A stretch of 64,000 nt of DNA from Scheffersomyces stipitis CBS 6054 (Eukaryota; Ascomycota; Pichiomycetes; Serinales; Debaryomycetaceae): positions 1,054,001 to 1,118,000 of the forward strand of contig NC_009046.1 in the NCBI RefSeq assembly GCF_000209165.1, in the 5' to 3' direction. How positions within the stretch are numbered: the first letter of the stretch is position 1; every line of letters starts with the position of its first letter. Below the pieces are notes generated by a model that saw only the letters and a list, made by a program, of their open reading frames with translations, was not told the DNA's origin and ran no database searches. Positions 10,614 through 22,013 of the stretch are shown here, in pieces. A program made the position numbers and the translations under genes.

Positions 10614-11084
10614 GACGAGTTTCACGTATAAAGTATATCTTAATTCTACTGTAGTAAAACACAATTAAATTTCATCTCCAAATCCACTAAACTGTGAATT
10701 CTCCTTATACAACAATCTGGCCGGGTAATGGCTTCGTCGTGAAATAAAATCATTGCGCATTGCTGTCTCTATGCAGTATTTCACTATCTCCCAAAATTTT
10801 CAGTCTTCCCCAGACATTGCGGATCCAAGTACCCGGATCTGACTCAATCCGACTAGCTCAGCAATATATAAGCAGTGGACCTGCTTCATAAATTCAAAAC
10901 ATAACCACTCTACAACTGGAAACAGTCTTTACTGACCAGGGAAGTGAATACACCTATTTGGTTCTTTCAGTAACCTTTTTTCCTGCTGAATTTGAGTTTC
11001 TTTAACCTTATCTGAATTGTTCACTCTTGAGAGATCGTCCATTTGTTCAACTTAATCAACTTATTCAATTCACCTTCAGTCATT
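10614..11084. promoter_or_regulatory. Divergent promoter region SDS3 / Spt10-like gene
   Basis: This is a 471-bp region. A TATATAA at 10865-10871 on the plus strand, about 215 nt from the Spt10-like ATG, is the likely TATA box. The leader that follows is C/T-rich. No gene is seen. Confidence 0.55.
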
Positions 11085-11807
11085 ATGTCCATATCTGGTG
11101 AAAAGTTTGATTTTCTAGAACAGCTTCCCTTTGCCGATGGCAAATTTGAAGCCACCGGCAGAATCACCACTCCTATTACTTTCACGCTTGAAAAAGACTC
11201 CACCAAAACTGTTACTCTTCTTCCAGTCCATGAGTATACCGAGATTCCGGACAATCTCGTTCAAGTCGTCCAAGACGAGTTCAACTACATTGTGGAAGAG
11301 GGCCAGACGTATCCCCACCACCAGACGTTGACACATGACGATTTTGTCAAATACTGGTTCAGTGGGTTTGTAGCTATACTCATAGAAGGTGAACACCAAT
11401 CGGCCCTCGACGACGACTTGAAACTGTTGTCGGTATCTCAATGGCGAGACATTTTCCTCGGGAACTTCTACATCAAGCCAAACTACATTGGCAGATGTTC
11501 ACATGTGTGCAACGCCGGTTTTGTTGTCAACCACGAGAAACGAGGTTTGGGCCTCGGGAAGGAACTCGGAAGAAAGTACTTGGTATGGGCTCCACAATTG
11601 GGGTATGTGTATTCGGTTTTCAACCTTGTTTTTGAGACAAATATCGCCAGTTTGAAGATTTGGGATGGATTGGGATTCGAAAGAATTGGATATGTCAAGA
11701 ATGTCGCTGTTCTTAAAGGTCATAAGCATTTAGTAGGTGCACATATGTTCGGTAAGGACTTGGTTTCTGAAAAAGGCATTGAAGCAGCAGAAAACGGAAA
11801 AGTATGA
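11085..11807 (+). CDS. Spt10-like GNAT acetyltransferase without the DNA-binding domain
   Basis: The 240-residue protein starts at ATG 11085; the frame is open further upstream but offers only TTG. It is a GNAT-fold protein: LGNFYIKPNYIGRCSHVCNAGFVV, then the acetyl-CoA loop KRGLGLGKEL (about residues 153-162), then VYSVFNLVFETNIASLKIWDGLGFERIG. The same blocks in the same order occur in SPT10 670 bp downstream (FFIKPNYPGRCSHIC, RGKGIG, FNLVFETNVAARSIWESLNF), at what looks like about half identity. It stops where SPT10 continues into its zinc domain and Gln-rich tail. It probably arose by tandem duplication. Function is unknown: it may be a free acetyltransferase or may form dimers with Spt10. 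Confidence 0.88.
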   Translation: MSISGEKFDFLEQLPFADGKFEATGRITTPITFTLEKDSTKTVTLLPVHEYTEIPDNLVQVVQDEFNYIVEEGQTYPHHQTLTHDDFVKYWFSGFVAILIEGEHQSALDDDLKLLSVSQWRDIFLGNFYIKPNYIGRCSHVCNAGFVVNHEKRGLGLGKELGRKYLVWAPQLGYVYSVFNLVFETNIASLKIWDGLGFERIGYVKNVAVLKGHKHLVGAHMFGKDLVSEKGIEAAENGKV

Positions 11808-12476
11808 AATGATCATGAAGTGAAATCTCATTAAAGGAGAAATTGGCTTGATATTCTAAACGGAAATCGTCCAAGACTAGATATTTTCATAGATCTTATC
11901 AGTTAGAGCAGTTGCAAAATTTAGAGTCTATACTAGATAGAATATGCAGGTTTATACAATAAGCATATTGCAACCATTTTTCACCATACGTACCAAACAC
12001 AGCAGAAAGGTGGAAATAAAAGATCGAGCTATTTCTGGATATCAAACAAAAGTCCAGCATGCTACAGCAAATCTTGTAGAAAAGACAATAAAAGTTCTTT
12101 TCCAGTTATCCCATAAGGATATCATTTACTATGGAGATATTATATGCCGTACTTAAAATCACCTTGAGCAATCAATGAAAGGTTTTTCGGTGGAAAATGG
12201 GAGCAAAGAGAGTAGAGCAATATCAAACAGAAGGTCCTATTATACATGAACATCCCACGACATTCCAAAACATCCCAAGCCAAGTTCCTCTGTGAACAGA
12301 ATGTCATATATGCTTTTGAATTTAGCATCCAGCACATGATCCACGGCACGTGAATTCTAATCCCATCAACTCACTTGTTGACATTCCAAAATATACTGTG
12401 GCAGTACCCCATCTACACTCGTATATCAGAATCCTAGCTTCCTGAATTTATCTGATTGAAGAGACAGCCTTGCAAA
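11808..12476. other. Spacer between the Spt10-like gene and SPT10
   Basis: This is 669 bp holding the end of the first gene and the SPT10 promoter. A CACGTG lies at 12347-12352, about 125 nt upstream of the SPT10 ATG. No credible gene is present. Confidence 0.55.
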
Positions 12477-14120
12477 ATGCCTGAATTTGACGACGTGCTT
12501 CTGTCGGGCCTGTACCGGCCCCATCTTGACTATGATCCCGTCGCTGTTATCGATAGATACACTGTCTTGTTGAAGGATGGTGAGACAACTGCTACCATTT
12601 ATCCCATCCATACGACAAATGAACTTCCACCAGGATTGCTTGCGTTTTTATGTGACGAGTTCAATATGGAAATTGAAAGAGGTGAGACTTCCAGCTTTTT
12701 TGATACTCTTCATATTGAGCAGTTCCAAAATTATTGGTTTGGAGCTTTCGCTGCCGTAATGGTGTTAGGAGATTCTCCGGCTCTAGAGGGTTCTAGACAA
12801 TGGGAAAAGGAGTGTTTGGGTACCTTTTTCATCAAGCCCAACTATCCAGGCCGGTGTTCACACATTTGCACGGGAAACTTCTTGGTTAATGCTGGGATTC
12901 GTGGCAAAGGCATTGGTAGAACGCTCACAGACTGCTATTTGCAATGGGCACCTAGACTCGGATACACCTATTCTATATTTAACTTAGTTTTTGAAACGAA
13001 TGTGGCAGCTCGTAGCATTTGGGAGTCACTTAATTTCAAGAGAATCGGCCGTGTCAAGCTGGCTGGTATTCTTAAGGGTCATGAACAGGCTGTGGATGCC
13101 ATTATGTATGGAAGAGAATTGATCAACACCTCGGATCCCGCCGTTGGTGCTTATCGGTTTGACAAGATCAAGTTCTACTTGGAAACTGGCAGATATCCAG
13201 CGATGGCTGATCGTCAGGAGAAGTCTCGATTACGTTCCTCGGCTTCCCATTATCGATTGGAGAATGGAAAGTTGATGCTTAAGGGTCGAGAAGTTGTGAG
13301 TAATCCTGTAAGACAGTTACAGATCTGCACCGAAGTCCACTTGTCGAACCACGGAGGCATCAACAAGACAACATCCATTGTGACAGAGAAGTACCACTGG
13401 ACAAGAATAAAAGACACTGTAGCCACTGCCATTAAGAATTGTGCCGAATGCAGAGATCCTTCTCGCGACGTTTCGATGCTCAAACGTACATCAACAGCCC
13501 AGAAGAAGATCAATGGCACCAGCCACAGCAGGCACAGAAACGGGTCTGTCTCTGGCGAGGGCAATGCCAATAAAATCTACCAGCAATCGAGTCAGAATGC
13601 GCGCAACTTACTTAGATCTAGACCTTCAGATGAAGTCGAAGCCATGGTGGCCGCGGCGCAGTTGCACCAGCTTCCTTCCAACAGACATGATGCTGAGAGT
13701 CTCTTGGGCCATGACTTGTCTGGCTTGGACGATAATCTCATAGCGGTTGTAGAAGAGGCCCAGAGATCACAACAACATCTGCAGCAGCGTGGCCAGCAAA
13801 CTCACCATACTCAGCACCAGTCGTATGCAGCTGCAGCAGCCTCTGGTGCTGGCCATTATCCACAATACCAGAGTGATTATCACAGTAATTATCAGGACTC
13901 TGATAGTAGCAAGCTGCGAAACCCCGAGATTGATCCCGAGGTTACAGGCTATAGTCATGGAGCTGGTGGAGATGAAATTGAAATAGCGAGAGCTTTGATT
14001 CAGGCCAACGAAGACGTACAAGACTCTGGACGTCCGGAAGGACGACATCTGCAATCACAGAATGGCGAGAGGAATGACCAGGATGAAGCAAATATGTTCA
14101 TCAAGGATACAAACGAGTAG
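12477..14120 (+). CDS. SPT10: Spt10, histone-gene activator (GNAT plus HHCC zinc domain)
   Basis: The 547-residue product starts at ATG 12477 (AAAATG context); an upstream in-frame extension begins only with TTG. Domains are an N-terminal GNAT domain (about 1-215) with RGKGIGRTL, then an integrase-type zinc-binding domain with His288, His292, Cys322 and Cys325 (HLSNH ... CAEC), then a Gln/His-rich and acidic tail. In S. cerevisiae Spt10 recognises histone UAS elements through this zinc domain and activates core histone genes. The combination is diagnostic. It lies 6-7 kb from the H3/H4 pair and is convergent with URA2. CTG codons at residues 9 and 12 fall in a poorly conserved N-terminus and would be Ser in a CUG-Ser yeast. 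Confidence 0.93.
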   Translation: MPEFDDVLLSGLYRPHLDYDPVAVIDRYTVLLKDGETTATIYPIHTTNELPPGLLAFLCDEFNMEIERGETSSFFDTLHIEQFQNYWFGAFAAVMVLGDSPALEGSRQWEKECLGTFFIKPNYPGRCSHICTGNFLVNAGIRGKGIGRTLTDCYLQWAPRLGYTYSIFNLVFETNVAARSIWESLNFKRIGRVKLAGILKGHEQAVDAIMYGRELINTSDPAVGAYRFDKIKFYLETGRYPAMADRQEKSRLRSSASHYRLENGKLMLKGREVVSNPVRQLQICTEVHLSNHGGINKTTSIVTEKYHWTRIKDTVATAIKNCAECRDPSRDVSMLKRTSTAQKKINGTSHSRHRNGSVSGEGNANKIYQQSSQNARNLLRSRPSDEVEAMVAAAQLHQLPSNRHDAESLLGHDLSGLDDNLIAVVEEAQRSQQHLQQRGQQTHHTQHQSYAAAAASGAGHYPQYQSDYHSNYQDSDSSKLRNPEIDPEVTGYSHGAGGDEIEIARALIQANEDVQDSGRPEGRHLQSQNGERNDQDEANMFIKDTNE

Positions 14121-14564
14121 AAGAAGTGCAATAAAGATCACGATCTACATATGAACCTACTTCACGATTAGTATTGATTATGAAGTACGGATCAACTGTA
14201 CTAAATGTATATATAATAGAAATATTATGATGAAGAAGTGGAAGTGTAGTATTGTAATTACGGTGAAGATGCATTTACTATAACATGCCTTTCGTATTGT
14301 GAAAATGACATGGCCACTCGTTAAGAAGTACAGCTACTTCAACTATTAATATTAGAAATCAAGTATATTAAGATTTTATAAAGAGTCTAGAGTAAGCTGC
14401 CGGTGCTTTCCCCCGAAAGCCCCAGCCATAACCATAGCTCTAATGTATAAATTTTGAATCGTGAAAAGTATAATGGAAGATAAGAATGATGTTTATGATG
14501 ATGTTTAATATTGTGATCTTTATGATCAATGAAACTGAACAATTCCCCAATTGTAGCAGCAAGC
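14121..14564. other. Convergent spacer SPT10 / URA2
   Basis: This is 444 bp between two stops and is AT-rich. It contains a perfect 6-bp stem, 4-nt loop hairpin at 14405-14420 that would lie in the URA2 3' UTR or just beyond. No gene is present. Confidence 0.55.
14405..14420. repeat. Small GC-rich hairpin downstream of URA2
   Basis: GCTTTC, CCCC loop, GAAAGC. It lies about 145-160 nt past the URA2 stop. It could be a 3' UTR structure or chance. Confidence 0.35.
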
Positions 14565-17500
14565 CTAAAAGTCAACACCAACCACCATGGCCAAAAGAGC
14601 CATTCTGACAAACAATCCATATCTCATTTGTCTGAAGTAAGCAGCTCTCTGGTCAAAGTCGACTTCTTCACGAATCTCAGAAGTTCTTGGTAATGGATGC
14701 ATAACAGCCATGTGTTGTTTGGCGTAAGACAAAATCTTGTTGTCAACAATGTAGGTGTCTTTCAATCTCAAGTACTGTTCTCTGTCAGAGAATCTTTCTT
14801 CCTGGACTCTGGTACAATACAAGATGTCAGATCTGGCGATTATGTCCTTAGTCAACTCTTCAGATTCAGTTACCCTAATACCACTTTCGATCAAGATGTT
14901 CTTAATTGATTCTGGAAGAGCCAACTCCTTAGGTGCGACCAACTGGATTCTCACCTGGTAGTGACGCAACAAGTAGATCAAGGAGTGAACTGGTCTTCCA
15001 TACTTCAAGTCACCCATGAACGTGACAGTGATACCATTCACAGTACCCAACTCTTCTCTGATAGTGAACAAGTCCAAGAGAGCTTGGGTTGGATGTTCCT
15101 TAGAGCCATTACCACCGTTGATAATTGGAACCGGAGAGTACTTAGCAGCGATGTCAGCCGACTCTTCAGATGGATGTCTCAATACAATGGCATCAGCGTA
15201 ACAAGCCAACGACCTGATTGTATCTTGCAAGGTCTCACCCTTCTTTACGGAAGAAGAACCGGATTCTACAGCTACAACTCTTCCACCCAATCTTTGCATA
15301 GCAGCATCGAAAGAAGAAGAAGTTCTGGTACTAGGCTCATAGAACATAGTAGCCAAAACCCTGCCCTTCAAGATGTCCAAGACACCTTGTCTTTCTACAG
15401 CCAACCTCATCTCTTGGGCTACTGTGAACAATGAGTGCATGTCAGACCTGGTGAGGTCCTTGACAGACAAAACAGAGTTTCTCAAGAAGGTGTTGTGGTG
15501 TCTGATGTAGTTCACCAAAGCGTTACCCTCGCTCAAAGAACCAGCTGGAGGCTGCGAAACCAACTCTTTACCAAACTTTTCGAAATCAGTAGGCAAAGGT
15601 TGTGTCTGCAAGTCTTTGATGAGAGATGGACGGCGTAAGTCAGCAGTGAAAGAGGCTCTAGCCTTTCTTGGAACTGGAGATGCTGGAATGTTGGTGATGG
15701 AGCTAAATCTGGCTCTGGGTTCGACTTCATTCTTACCTAAAGCTTCGGCCAGAACAGTACCATCCAAACAAACAGTTTCGCCATGCAACAACACTCTGTC
15801 AACTGAACCTTGCAACTTCTTGTGTTGGAAAATGGAAGCTACATTCTTTGTAGTAGAAGAAACAAATCTGTCCAAGTCGATTTCAGAAGTGGCATCCTGC
15901 TTTGGAATATTGAAAATCTTCACTGGGTTGTTGTGGAAACGTTCAACGATGTCGTCGAGGGTAAGACGACCGTCCTTGACGGCGCTCAAAAGTAATGGAA
16001 GAGCTTCGTTGATACCCAAACCTGGAACAACCTTCTTACCAGTAGCCTTAGCGACCAAGTATGGCAATACACCGATGGAGAAACAGTCAACATCAGCGAT
16101 GTTGTCCCACAAGTAGTCCTGGTCTTCCTTGGTGGGCAAAAATGGAACGTCAAGCTCGTCTCTGGATAAGAACAACGAGTAGACAGCTACATCGCAGGTG
16201 ACTCTCAATTCCTTACTTTTAGCCATCTTGATCAACTCCAAGTCTTCTCTAGAAGAAACATTGGTAATGTGAATTGATCTGTTATGCAACGAAGCTAACA
16301 ATAAAACAGAAGCTAAATCAGTAGTCTTAGCGTCACTGATAATTGGCTTGTTTTCTGGCCATGAGGCAAAGTGAGTCGAGATGGCAGATACCTTGGAGTT
16401 GGCCAAATCGTTAAATGGCAAGAACAAAGCACCAGCGTTCTGGGCAGCTTCAAGAACCTCGTTTGCGTTGGCATCGTTAGCAGCAATTGAGAACGAGTAG
16501 TCGGTGTAGGCAGCAGAACCAGCAAAATCGATGGCTTCAAGCAACGAGTCGAAGTCTGTGACTACTGAACCAGCTAAAGTCTGAGGCAAGAAAGCGTTGA
16601 ATGTGAAGCCTGCGGCCAAGGATTCCTTAGTGGTGGCTTCGAAGTCATCGAATGAAGTAGCAAACGAGGTGATGTTGACCAAACCTGGCAAAACAGTTGT
16701 TCTGTGAGAAGTTTGGGCATCTCTGTTGGAGACTTCAAGTGGAATGTTTCTGGCAATGGCTTCTACCAACAACTTGGCACACTTGACATTAGTTACCAAA
16801 GGAACAGAATAGTCCACAGCCATACGACGAGACTCGTAACCCTTAGACATGTACGAGGCTGGACGACGGAATCGGTTGGAAGAAGGCAAGTTGACATACA
16901 AGTCAATCAAATTGTTAGCCAAATGCTGAGTCAACGAGTATTCCGACTTTTGGTCTTCAGACTTGCCCAACACTTCCAAATAATGAACAGGGATATTGTG
17001 TTCCTTGATGAAATCGGCAGTACCGGCAGTAGCAAAGATCTTGTAGCCCAACTCGTGCAACTTGGCAATGGATGGAAGCAATTCTTGCTTTTCCTTGTAC
17101 GATCCAATGGAGAACAACACATTGTTCTTAGGTAACTTGAAGCCAGTCGAGATCAACGACTTCAAGTAGGCTTCATATTTGTTTCTACCAAATGTAGCTA
17201 CTTCACCAGTAGAAGCCATTTCGACACCCAAGACAGGATCTGCACCAGCCAAACGAGAGAACGAGAATTGTGGAACCTTGACAGCACAGTAATCTTCAGG
17301 CAACTTTTCTCCGGGGTAAGGAGTAAGTGGTAAGTCCATGATAGCCTTTGTGGCCATTTCAATCAAGTCGGTGCCTACAACCTTAGAAATAAATGGGAAA
17401 GAACGCGAGGCTCTGACGTTACACTCGATAACCTTGATATCGTTATCCTTGGCAATAAACTGGATGTTATATGGACCAGTAATGTCAAGAGCTTTACCAA

Positions 17501-20500
17501 TCTTAGCGGTAGCTTCTACGATTCTTCTCACAGTTTCTGGATCCAAATCTTGAGGAGGAACAATCAATGTGGCGTCACCAGAATGGACACCAGCATTTTC
17601 GACGTGTTCAGAAACTACGTGCATGATCATCTTACCGTCTCTGGCGACGGCATCCATCTCAATTTCCTTAGCGTTTTCGATGTACTTGGTGATGACAACT
17701 GGGTAATCAGGAGAAACATCTACAGCCTGAGTCAAATAAGAAGCCAAATCGTCTCTGGAATAGACGGTATTCATAGCAGCACCAGAAAGAACGTAAGATG
17801 GTCTGACCAAAACAGGATAAGTGACCTTTTCGGCGAACTCTTCGGCTTCAGCAATGGAAGTCAATTCCTTCCAGGCTGGTTGATCGACACCAATTTTGTC
17901 TAACATTCTAGAGAACTTGTATCTGTTTTCAGCAGAGTCGATCATCTCTGGCGAAGTTCCCAAAATCTTCACGTTTTGACGATGCAATGGTAAAGCAATG
18001 TTGTTGGACGTTTGACCACCCATAGAGATAATAACACCATTGGACTGTTCCAATTCGTAGATATCTAACACTCTTTCCAAGTTTATTGTTTCAAAGTACA
18101 ATCTGTCGGCTTCGTCATAATCAGTAGAAACAGTTTCCGGGTTGTAGTTTATCATAATAGTCTTGTGGCCGTTTTCTCTCAAAGTTCTGATGGCTCTCAC
18201 AGCACACCAGTCGAACTCGACGGAAGAACCAATTCTGTAGACACCAGAACCAAGAACAATAACACCATGTTCATCGAAGGTGACATCGGAAGAATCAGCA
18301 TTGTAGGTGATGTACAAGTAGTTGGTGAAGGCAGGGAATTCAGCGGCAACCGTATCGATTTGCTTGACAAAAGGAATCACACCAGCTTCCTTTCTCAATC
18401 TTCTGATGGCAACTTCGTTAGAGCTCAAGAACTTTGCGATCTGTCTGTCTTCGAAGCCAAGTTGCTTAGCCTGTCTCAACACGGAGGTAGGCAAGTTTTC
18501 CTTGGATACATATGAAGAAATTTTGTTTCCAAACTTGATCAATCCGTCCAACTTGTTCAAGAACCATTTGTCGATCTTGGTCAAGGACCAGACCTTTTCG
18601 ACAGAGTAGCCATCGGAAAGGGCATTGGCAATAGCAAACAAACGTTGGTCAGAAGGAGTCTGCAACTCGCTGTCGATGTCGATAGACATCAAGGCAGAAG
18701 TCTTGTTGAAACCCAAGTTCTGATAATCGGTGGATCTGATAGCCTTCTGAATGGCTTCTTCAAAAGTTCTACCGATCGACATGACTTCACCGACAGACTT
18801 CATCGACGACGACAACAACGACGACACTCTGGTGAACTTCTTCAAGTCCCATCTTGGGATCTTGACAACTACGTAATCCAAAGATGGCTCGAAACAAGCA
18901 CAAGTCTTCTTGGTGACGGAGTTTTTGATCTCGTTAAGAGGAATGTTCAAACCAAGCTTGGCAGCAGTGTAAGCCAATGGGTAACCAGTAGCTTTAGAGG
19001 CCAATGCAGACGAACGGGACAATCTGGCGTTGACTTCAATGATACAATATTCCTTGGAGAATGGGTTCAAGGCATACTGGATGTTACACTCACCAACAAC
19101 ACCCAAGTGTCTGATGACGTTGACAGCTGTAGTTCTCAACATATTGTAGTCTTCGTCCGACAACGTTTGAGAAGGAGCTACGACAATAGAGTCACCGGTG
19201 TGAATACCCAAAGGATCGAAGTTTTCCATGTTACAAACTGTGATACAGTTGTCGAAAGCATCACGAACGACTTCGTACTCAACCTCCTTCCATCCTTTCA
19301 TGGATCTTTCTACAAGGACTTGTGGAGAAGTAGCGAAAGCCTTGTTACACAATTCGACCAACTCTTCCTCGTTATCGGCGAAACCAGAACCAAGACCACC
19401 CAAAGCGTAGGCAGCTCTGACAATCAATGGGTAGCCGATATTGTTAGCAGCAATCACTGCTTCCGCGACTGTGCTGACAGCTTCAGATTTGGCACATTTT
19501 TCGTTGATGTCAGCCATGGCGCTAGCAAACAACTCTCTGTCTTCAGTAGTAATGATGGTATCAATAGGAGTACCAAGAACCTTGACACCGAGATCGGCAA
19601 ACTCGTCCTTCAAATCGATACCGACAGAAAGAGCAGTCTGACCACCAAAAGTACAGTAGATACCATCGGGTCTTTCGTGCTTAATGACTTTTCTTACAAA
19701 TTCAGGTGTTACAGGCAAGAAATAGACCTTGTCGGCTAAACCCTTGGAGGTCTGGATTGTAGCGATGTTAGGGTTGATCAAGATAGTGTAAATGCCTTCT
19801 TCCTTCAAGGCCTTGATAGCCTGAGAACCAGAGTAGTCAAATTCACCAGCTTGACCAATAGACAAACCACCAGATCCCAACACAAGAACCTTCTTGACAT
19901 CAACCTTAGGGTGAGCAGCTCTGTTGTCTGCAAGAAGGCCACCTGGGAAGGCTACCTGTTTGTAGACACCGTTCTTGTTGAAGTCGACCACAGAGTTGAT
20001 AAAGACGTCAAAGAGGAACTCGGTGTCACGAGGACCAGGAGTGGATTCTGGGTGGAATTGAACCGAAAAGAATGGCTTCAGCTCGTGATAAACACCTTCG
20101 TTGGAGCCATCATTAGCATTAACGAACAACTCCTTCCAACCAGAAGCTAAGGTGTTTGCATCCACAGCGAAACCGTGATTCTGAGAAGTGATGTAACATC
20201 TTCCAGAAATCGTGGAGGTACAGGGGATGTTGTGACCTCTGTTACCGAACTTCAACTTCAAGGTCGAGGCTCCAGTGGCTCTGGCCATAAGCTGGTGGCC
20301 CAAACAGATCCCGAAAATTGGAGTCTTTCCTTCGGAAATGACACCCTGTAATCTCTTGACAGTTTCGGTCATAACCGAGGGATCACCTGGACCGTTAGAG
20401 ATGAACAAACCATCGTATTCTTCAGTGGTGTAGTCGTAGTCCCATGGAACCACCAATAACTCTACACCTCTTCTGACGAAACAACGGATCTGGTTGTACT

Positions 20501-21200
20501 TCATACCTACATCAACAGCTACGATTCTGATAGGCTTGCCGTTCTTGCCGGTCTTGATGCCAGACTTGGGGGTGTACAACACTGGCTTGTCAGTGGATAC
20601 TTTGGCTACCAAGTTCTTGACGTTGGGGTCGTCCCACTCAGGAATTTCAAAGTGTTGTTCCCAGTCGGCAGGAGAAGCCAAGATGGTTTCAGACTTGACA
20701 GAATCATTGGAAAGAGCTAATCTACCCAAAGTAGATCCCTTATCTCTCAAATTCTTGGTCAAGGCTCTGGTGTCGACACCGTACACAGCGGGAATACCTT
20801 CCTTTTGCAACCATTGGCCCAAAGACGACTTGGCCAAGAAGTGGGAGTAGTCCTCAGTATAATGAGCAACAACCAAACCAGCAATGTGGATCTTGCTCGA
20901 CTCAAAATACTTTGGCAAAGCTGGCAGGTAGTCGTCGTCCAAAAGTTCTCTGTCTGGGACACCGTAGTTACCAACTAAAGGATAGGTGATAACCAAAATC
21001 TGGCCCTCATACGAAGGATCAGTGAGAGACTCAGGATAGCCTACCATACCAGTCTGGAAAACAAGTTCACCAGAAGCAGCAACAGGAGCACCAAAGGAGT
21101 AACCTTGCAAGGCGATTCCATCGTACGTCTCCAAGGTCATCAACCTGTCACCAGTAGACTCCATTGGAGGAGAAATAGGAGCGGATAATTGAGCAACCAT
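14565..21200 (-). CDS. URA2: URA2 multifunctional carbamoyl-phosphate synthetase / aspartate transcarbamylase
   Basis: This single 2211-residue frame is the usual length for fungal Ura2. Order: glutamine amidotransferase (about 20-410; FGICLGHQL with nucleophile Cys299, and FSVQFHPE), CPSase with two ATP-grasp halves (about 430-1500; [23 protein letters not shown] and [17 protein letters not shown]), a dihydroorotase-like domain (about 1500-1830) and aspartate transcarbamylase (about 1910-2211; STRTSSSF and [10 protein letters not shown]). It makes carbamoyl phosphate and then carbamoyl aspartate, the first steps of pyrimidine synthesis, and is feedback-inhibited by UTP in yeast. The DHOase-like part reads [10 protein letters not shown] where active enzymes have the metal-binding HxH, so it is inactive, as known for fungal Ura2. 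CTG codons seem avoided where I checked. Confidence 0.97.
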   Translation of the reverse strand: MVAQLSAPISPPMESTGDRLMTLETYDGIALQGYSFGAPVAASGELVFQTGMVGYPESLTDPSYEGQILVITYPLVGNYGVPDRELLDDDYLPALPKYFESSKIHIAGLVVAHYTEDYSHFLAKSSLGQWLQKEGIPAVYGVDTRALTKNLRDKGSTLGRLALSNDSVKSETILASPADWEQHFEIPEWDDPNVKNLVAKVSTDKPVLYTPKSGIKTGKNGKPIRIVAVDVGMKYNQIRCFVRRGVELLVVPWDYDYTTEEYDGLFISNGPGDPSVMTETVKRLQGVISEGKTPIFGICLGHQLMARATGASTLKLKFGNRGHNIPCTSTISGRCYITSQNHGFAVDANTLASGWKELFVNANDGSNEGVYHELKPFFSVQFHPESTPGPRDTEFLFDVFINSVVDFNKNGVYKQVAFPGGLLADNRAAHPKVDVKKVLVLGSGGLSIGQAGEFDYSGSQAIKALKEEGIYTILINPNIATIQTSKGLADKVYFLPVTPEFVRKVIKHERPDGIYCTFGGQTALSVGIDLKDEFADLGVKVLGTPIDTIITTEDRELFASAMADINEKCAKSEAVSTVAEAVIAANNIGYPLIVRAAYALGGLGSGFADNEEELVELCNKAFATSPQVLVERSMKGWKEVEYEVVRDAFDNCITVCNMENFDPLGIHTGDSIVVAPSQTLSDEDYNMLRTTAVNVIRHLGVVGECNIQYALNPFSKEYCIIEVNARLSRSSALASKATGYPLAYTAAKLGLNIPLNEIKNSVTKKTCACFEPSLDYVVVKIPRWDLKKFTRVSSLLSSSMKSVGEVMSIGRTFEEAIQKAIRSTDYQNLGFNKTSALMSIDIDSELQTPSDQRLFAIANALSDGYSVEKVWSLTKIDKWFLNKLDGLIKFGNKISSYVSKENLPTSVLRQAKQLGFEDRQIAKFLSSNEVAIRRLRKEAGVIPFVKQIDTVAAEFPAFTNYLYITYNADSSDVTFDEHGVIVLGSGVYRIGSSVEFDWCAVRAIRTLRENGHKTIMINYNPETVSTDYDEADRLYFETINLERVLDIYELEQSNGVIISMGGQTSNNIALPLHRQNVKILGTSPEMIDSAENRYKFSRMLDKIGVDQPAWKELTSIAEAEEFAEKVTYPVLVRPSYVLSGAAMNTVYSRDDLASYLTQAVDVSPDYPVVITKYIENAKEIEMDAVARDGKMIMHVVSEHVENAGVHSGDATLIVPPQDLDPETVRRIVEATAKIGKALDITGPYNIQFIAKDNDIKVIECNVRASRSFPFISKVVGTDLIEMATKAIMDLPLTPYPGEKLPEDYCAVKVPQFSFSRLAGADPVLGVEMASTGEVATFGRNKYEAYLKSLISTGFKLPKNNVLFSIGSYKEKQELLPSIAKLHELGYKIFATAGTADFIKEHNIPVHYLEVLGKSEDQKSEYSLTQHLANNLIDLYVNLPSSNRFRRPASYMSKGYESRRMAVDYSVPLVTNVKCAKLLVEAIARNIPLEVSNRDAQTSHRTTVLPGLVNITSFATSFDDFEATTKESLAAGFTFNAFLPQTLAGSVVTDFDSLLEAIDFAGSAAYTDYSFSIAANDANANEVLEAAQNAGALFLPFNDLANSKVSAISTHFASWPENKPIISDAKTTDLASVLLLASLHNRSIHITNVSSREDLELIKMAKSKELRVTCDVAVYSLFLSRDELDVPFLPTKEDQDYLWDNIADVDCFSIGVLPYLVAKATGKKVVPGLGINEALPLLLSAVKDGRLTLDDIVERFHNNPVKIFNIPKQDATSEIDLDRFVSSTTKNVASIFQHKKLQGSVDRVLLHGETVCLDGTVLAEALGKNEVEPRARFSSITNIPASPVPRKARASFTADLRRPSLIKDLQTQPLPTDFEKFGKELVSQPPAGSLSEGNALVNYIRHHNTFLRNSVLSVKDLTRSDMHSLFTVAQEMRLAVERQGVLDILKGRVLATMFYEPSTRTSSSFDAAMQRLGGRVVAVESGSSSVKKGETLQDTIRSLACYADAIVLRHPSEESADIAAKYSPVPIINGGNGSKEHPTQALLDLFTIREELGTVNGITVTFMGDLKYGRPVHSLIYLLRHYQVRIQLVAPKELALPESIKNILIESGIRVTESEELTKDIIARSDILYCTRVQEERFSDREQYLRLKDTYIVDNKILSYAKQHMAVMHPLPRTSEIREEVDFDQRAAYFRQMRYGLFVRMALLAMVVGVDF

Positions 21201-21294
21201 GATTTCTAGACAGGTATTTCTTTAGAGAATGGGGAAGGGAGCACTTCAATTGGGGGAAGATCAAAATACTCGAGAAAAGAAATATCAACTATGG

Positions 21295-21867
21295 CTAACG
21301 GCGTTAGTAGGCTGCTACAAAGTGACTGAAGTGAGAAAGAGTGGCCAGGTGAATGGTGCTCTGACAGAGAGATGGTAAGATCTGGAGAAACTATAATTTT
21401 TCAGTCATCGCCCGGATCTGCGATGAGATACGAGTTCCGGCAAAATTGCGAAACCGGGCCATAATAGAATGTGAGAGCTCCAAAAGAACAGTCTGGGAAC
21501 ACTAGTGGAATACTAAGATGAGATGGGATGAAGTGAAAATGGATACGTTCCATGACTTCAACCTTAAGATTGAATTTCTAAATCAAAATTGAAGTATGAA
21601 CAAAAATTGCAAACGTGAATCACGTCTCAGTAACAGCAACTGGCTTTTGACTAGAGCAATCAGCTATGAACTAAGAGCAACTAGCAGACAATATCACGAT
21701 CGCAATCCCAACATCCATGTCCTGTCGGCATCACATCCATCGTCGTTCATAGTCTTTAGTATTCTCAGAGAAATCTATCAAAGATCTGGTCATTTCAAAC
21801 ATGTTCTCTTCTCTCTCACACTACAACGCTACAGCGTCTCTTTCTCAACAGTTAACACAGTACATAC
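21295..21867 (-). other. Probable 5' UTR intron of URA2
   Basis: GTATGT is read on the minus strand from 21867. A perfect TACTAAC (plus-strand 21303-21309) is followed by GCCGTTAG ending at 21295; a second AG ends at 21289. The URA2 ATG lies about 90 nt beyond. The candidate TATA box is 140 nt upstream of the 5' splice site. Removing the segment leaves a leader with no ATG, whereas the unspliced leader has several. This is inferred from signals only. Confidence 0.55.
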
Positions 21868-22005
21868 TCCTTGACTACCACGGATTGGCAATTATACTGG
21901 GGAATTGACAACTGTTGAGAAAGAGAAGGAAGAGAAGGAGAAGAACAAAATAAAATAAATAATGAATAACTGATAGATCCGAAAAGTCACGGTACCTTTA
22001 CCATC

Positions 22006-22013
22006 CTTTTATA
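22006..22013 (-). promoter_or_regulatory. Candidate TATA box of URA2
   Basis: TATAAAAG on the minus strand is followed within about 90 nt by a CT-rich initiator-like run. It lies 806 nt from the URA2 ATG, a distance that makes sense if the proposed leader intron is real. Confidence 0.45.

Noticed and set aside
18645..19739. 364-codon plus-strand frame inside URA2.
   Set aside because: It is an antisense shadow of a highly conserved enzyme with biased codon use; no motif or independent start context.
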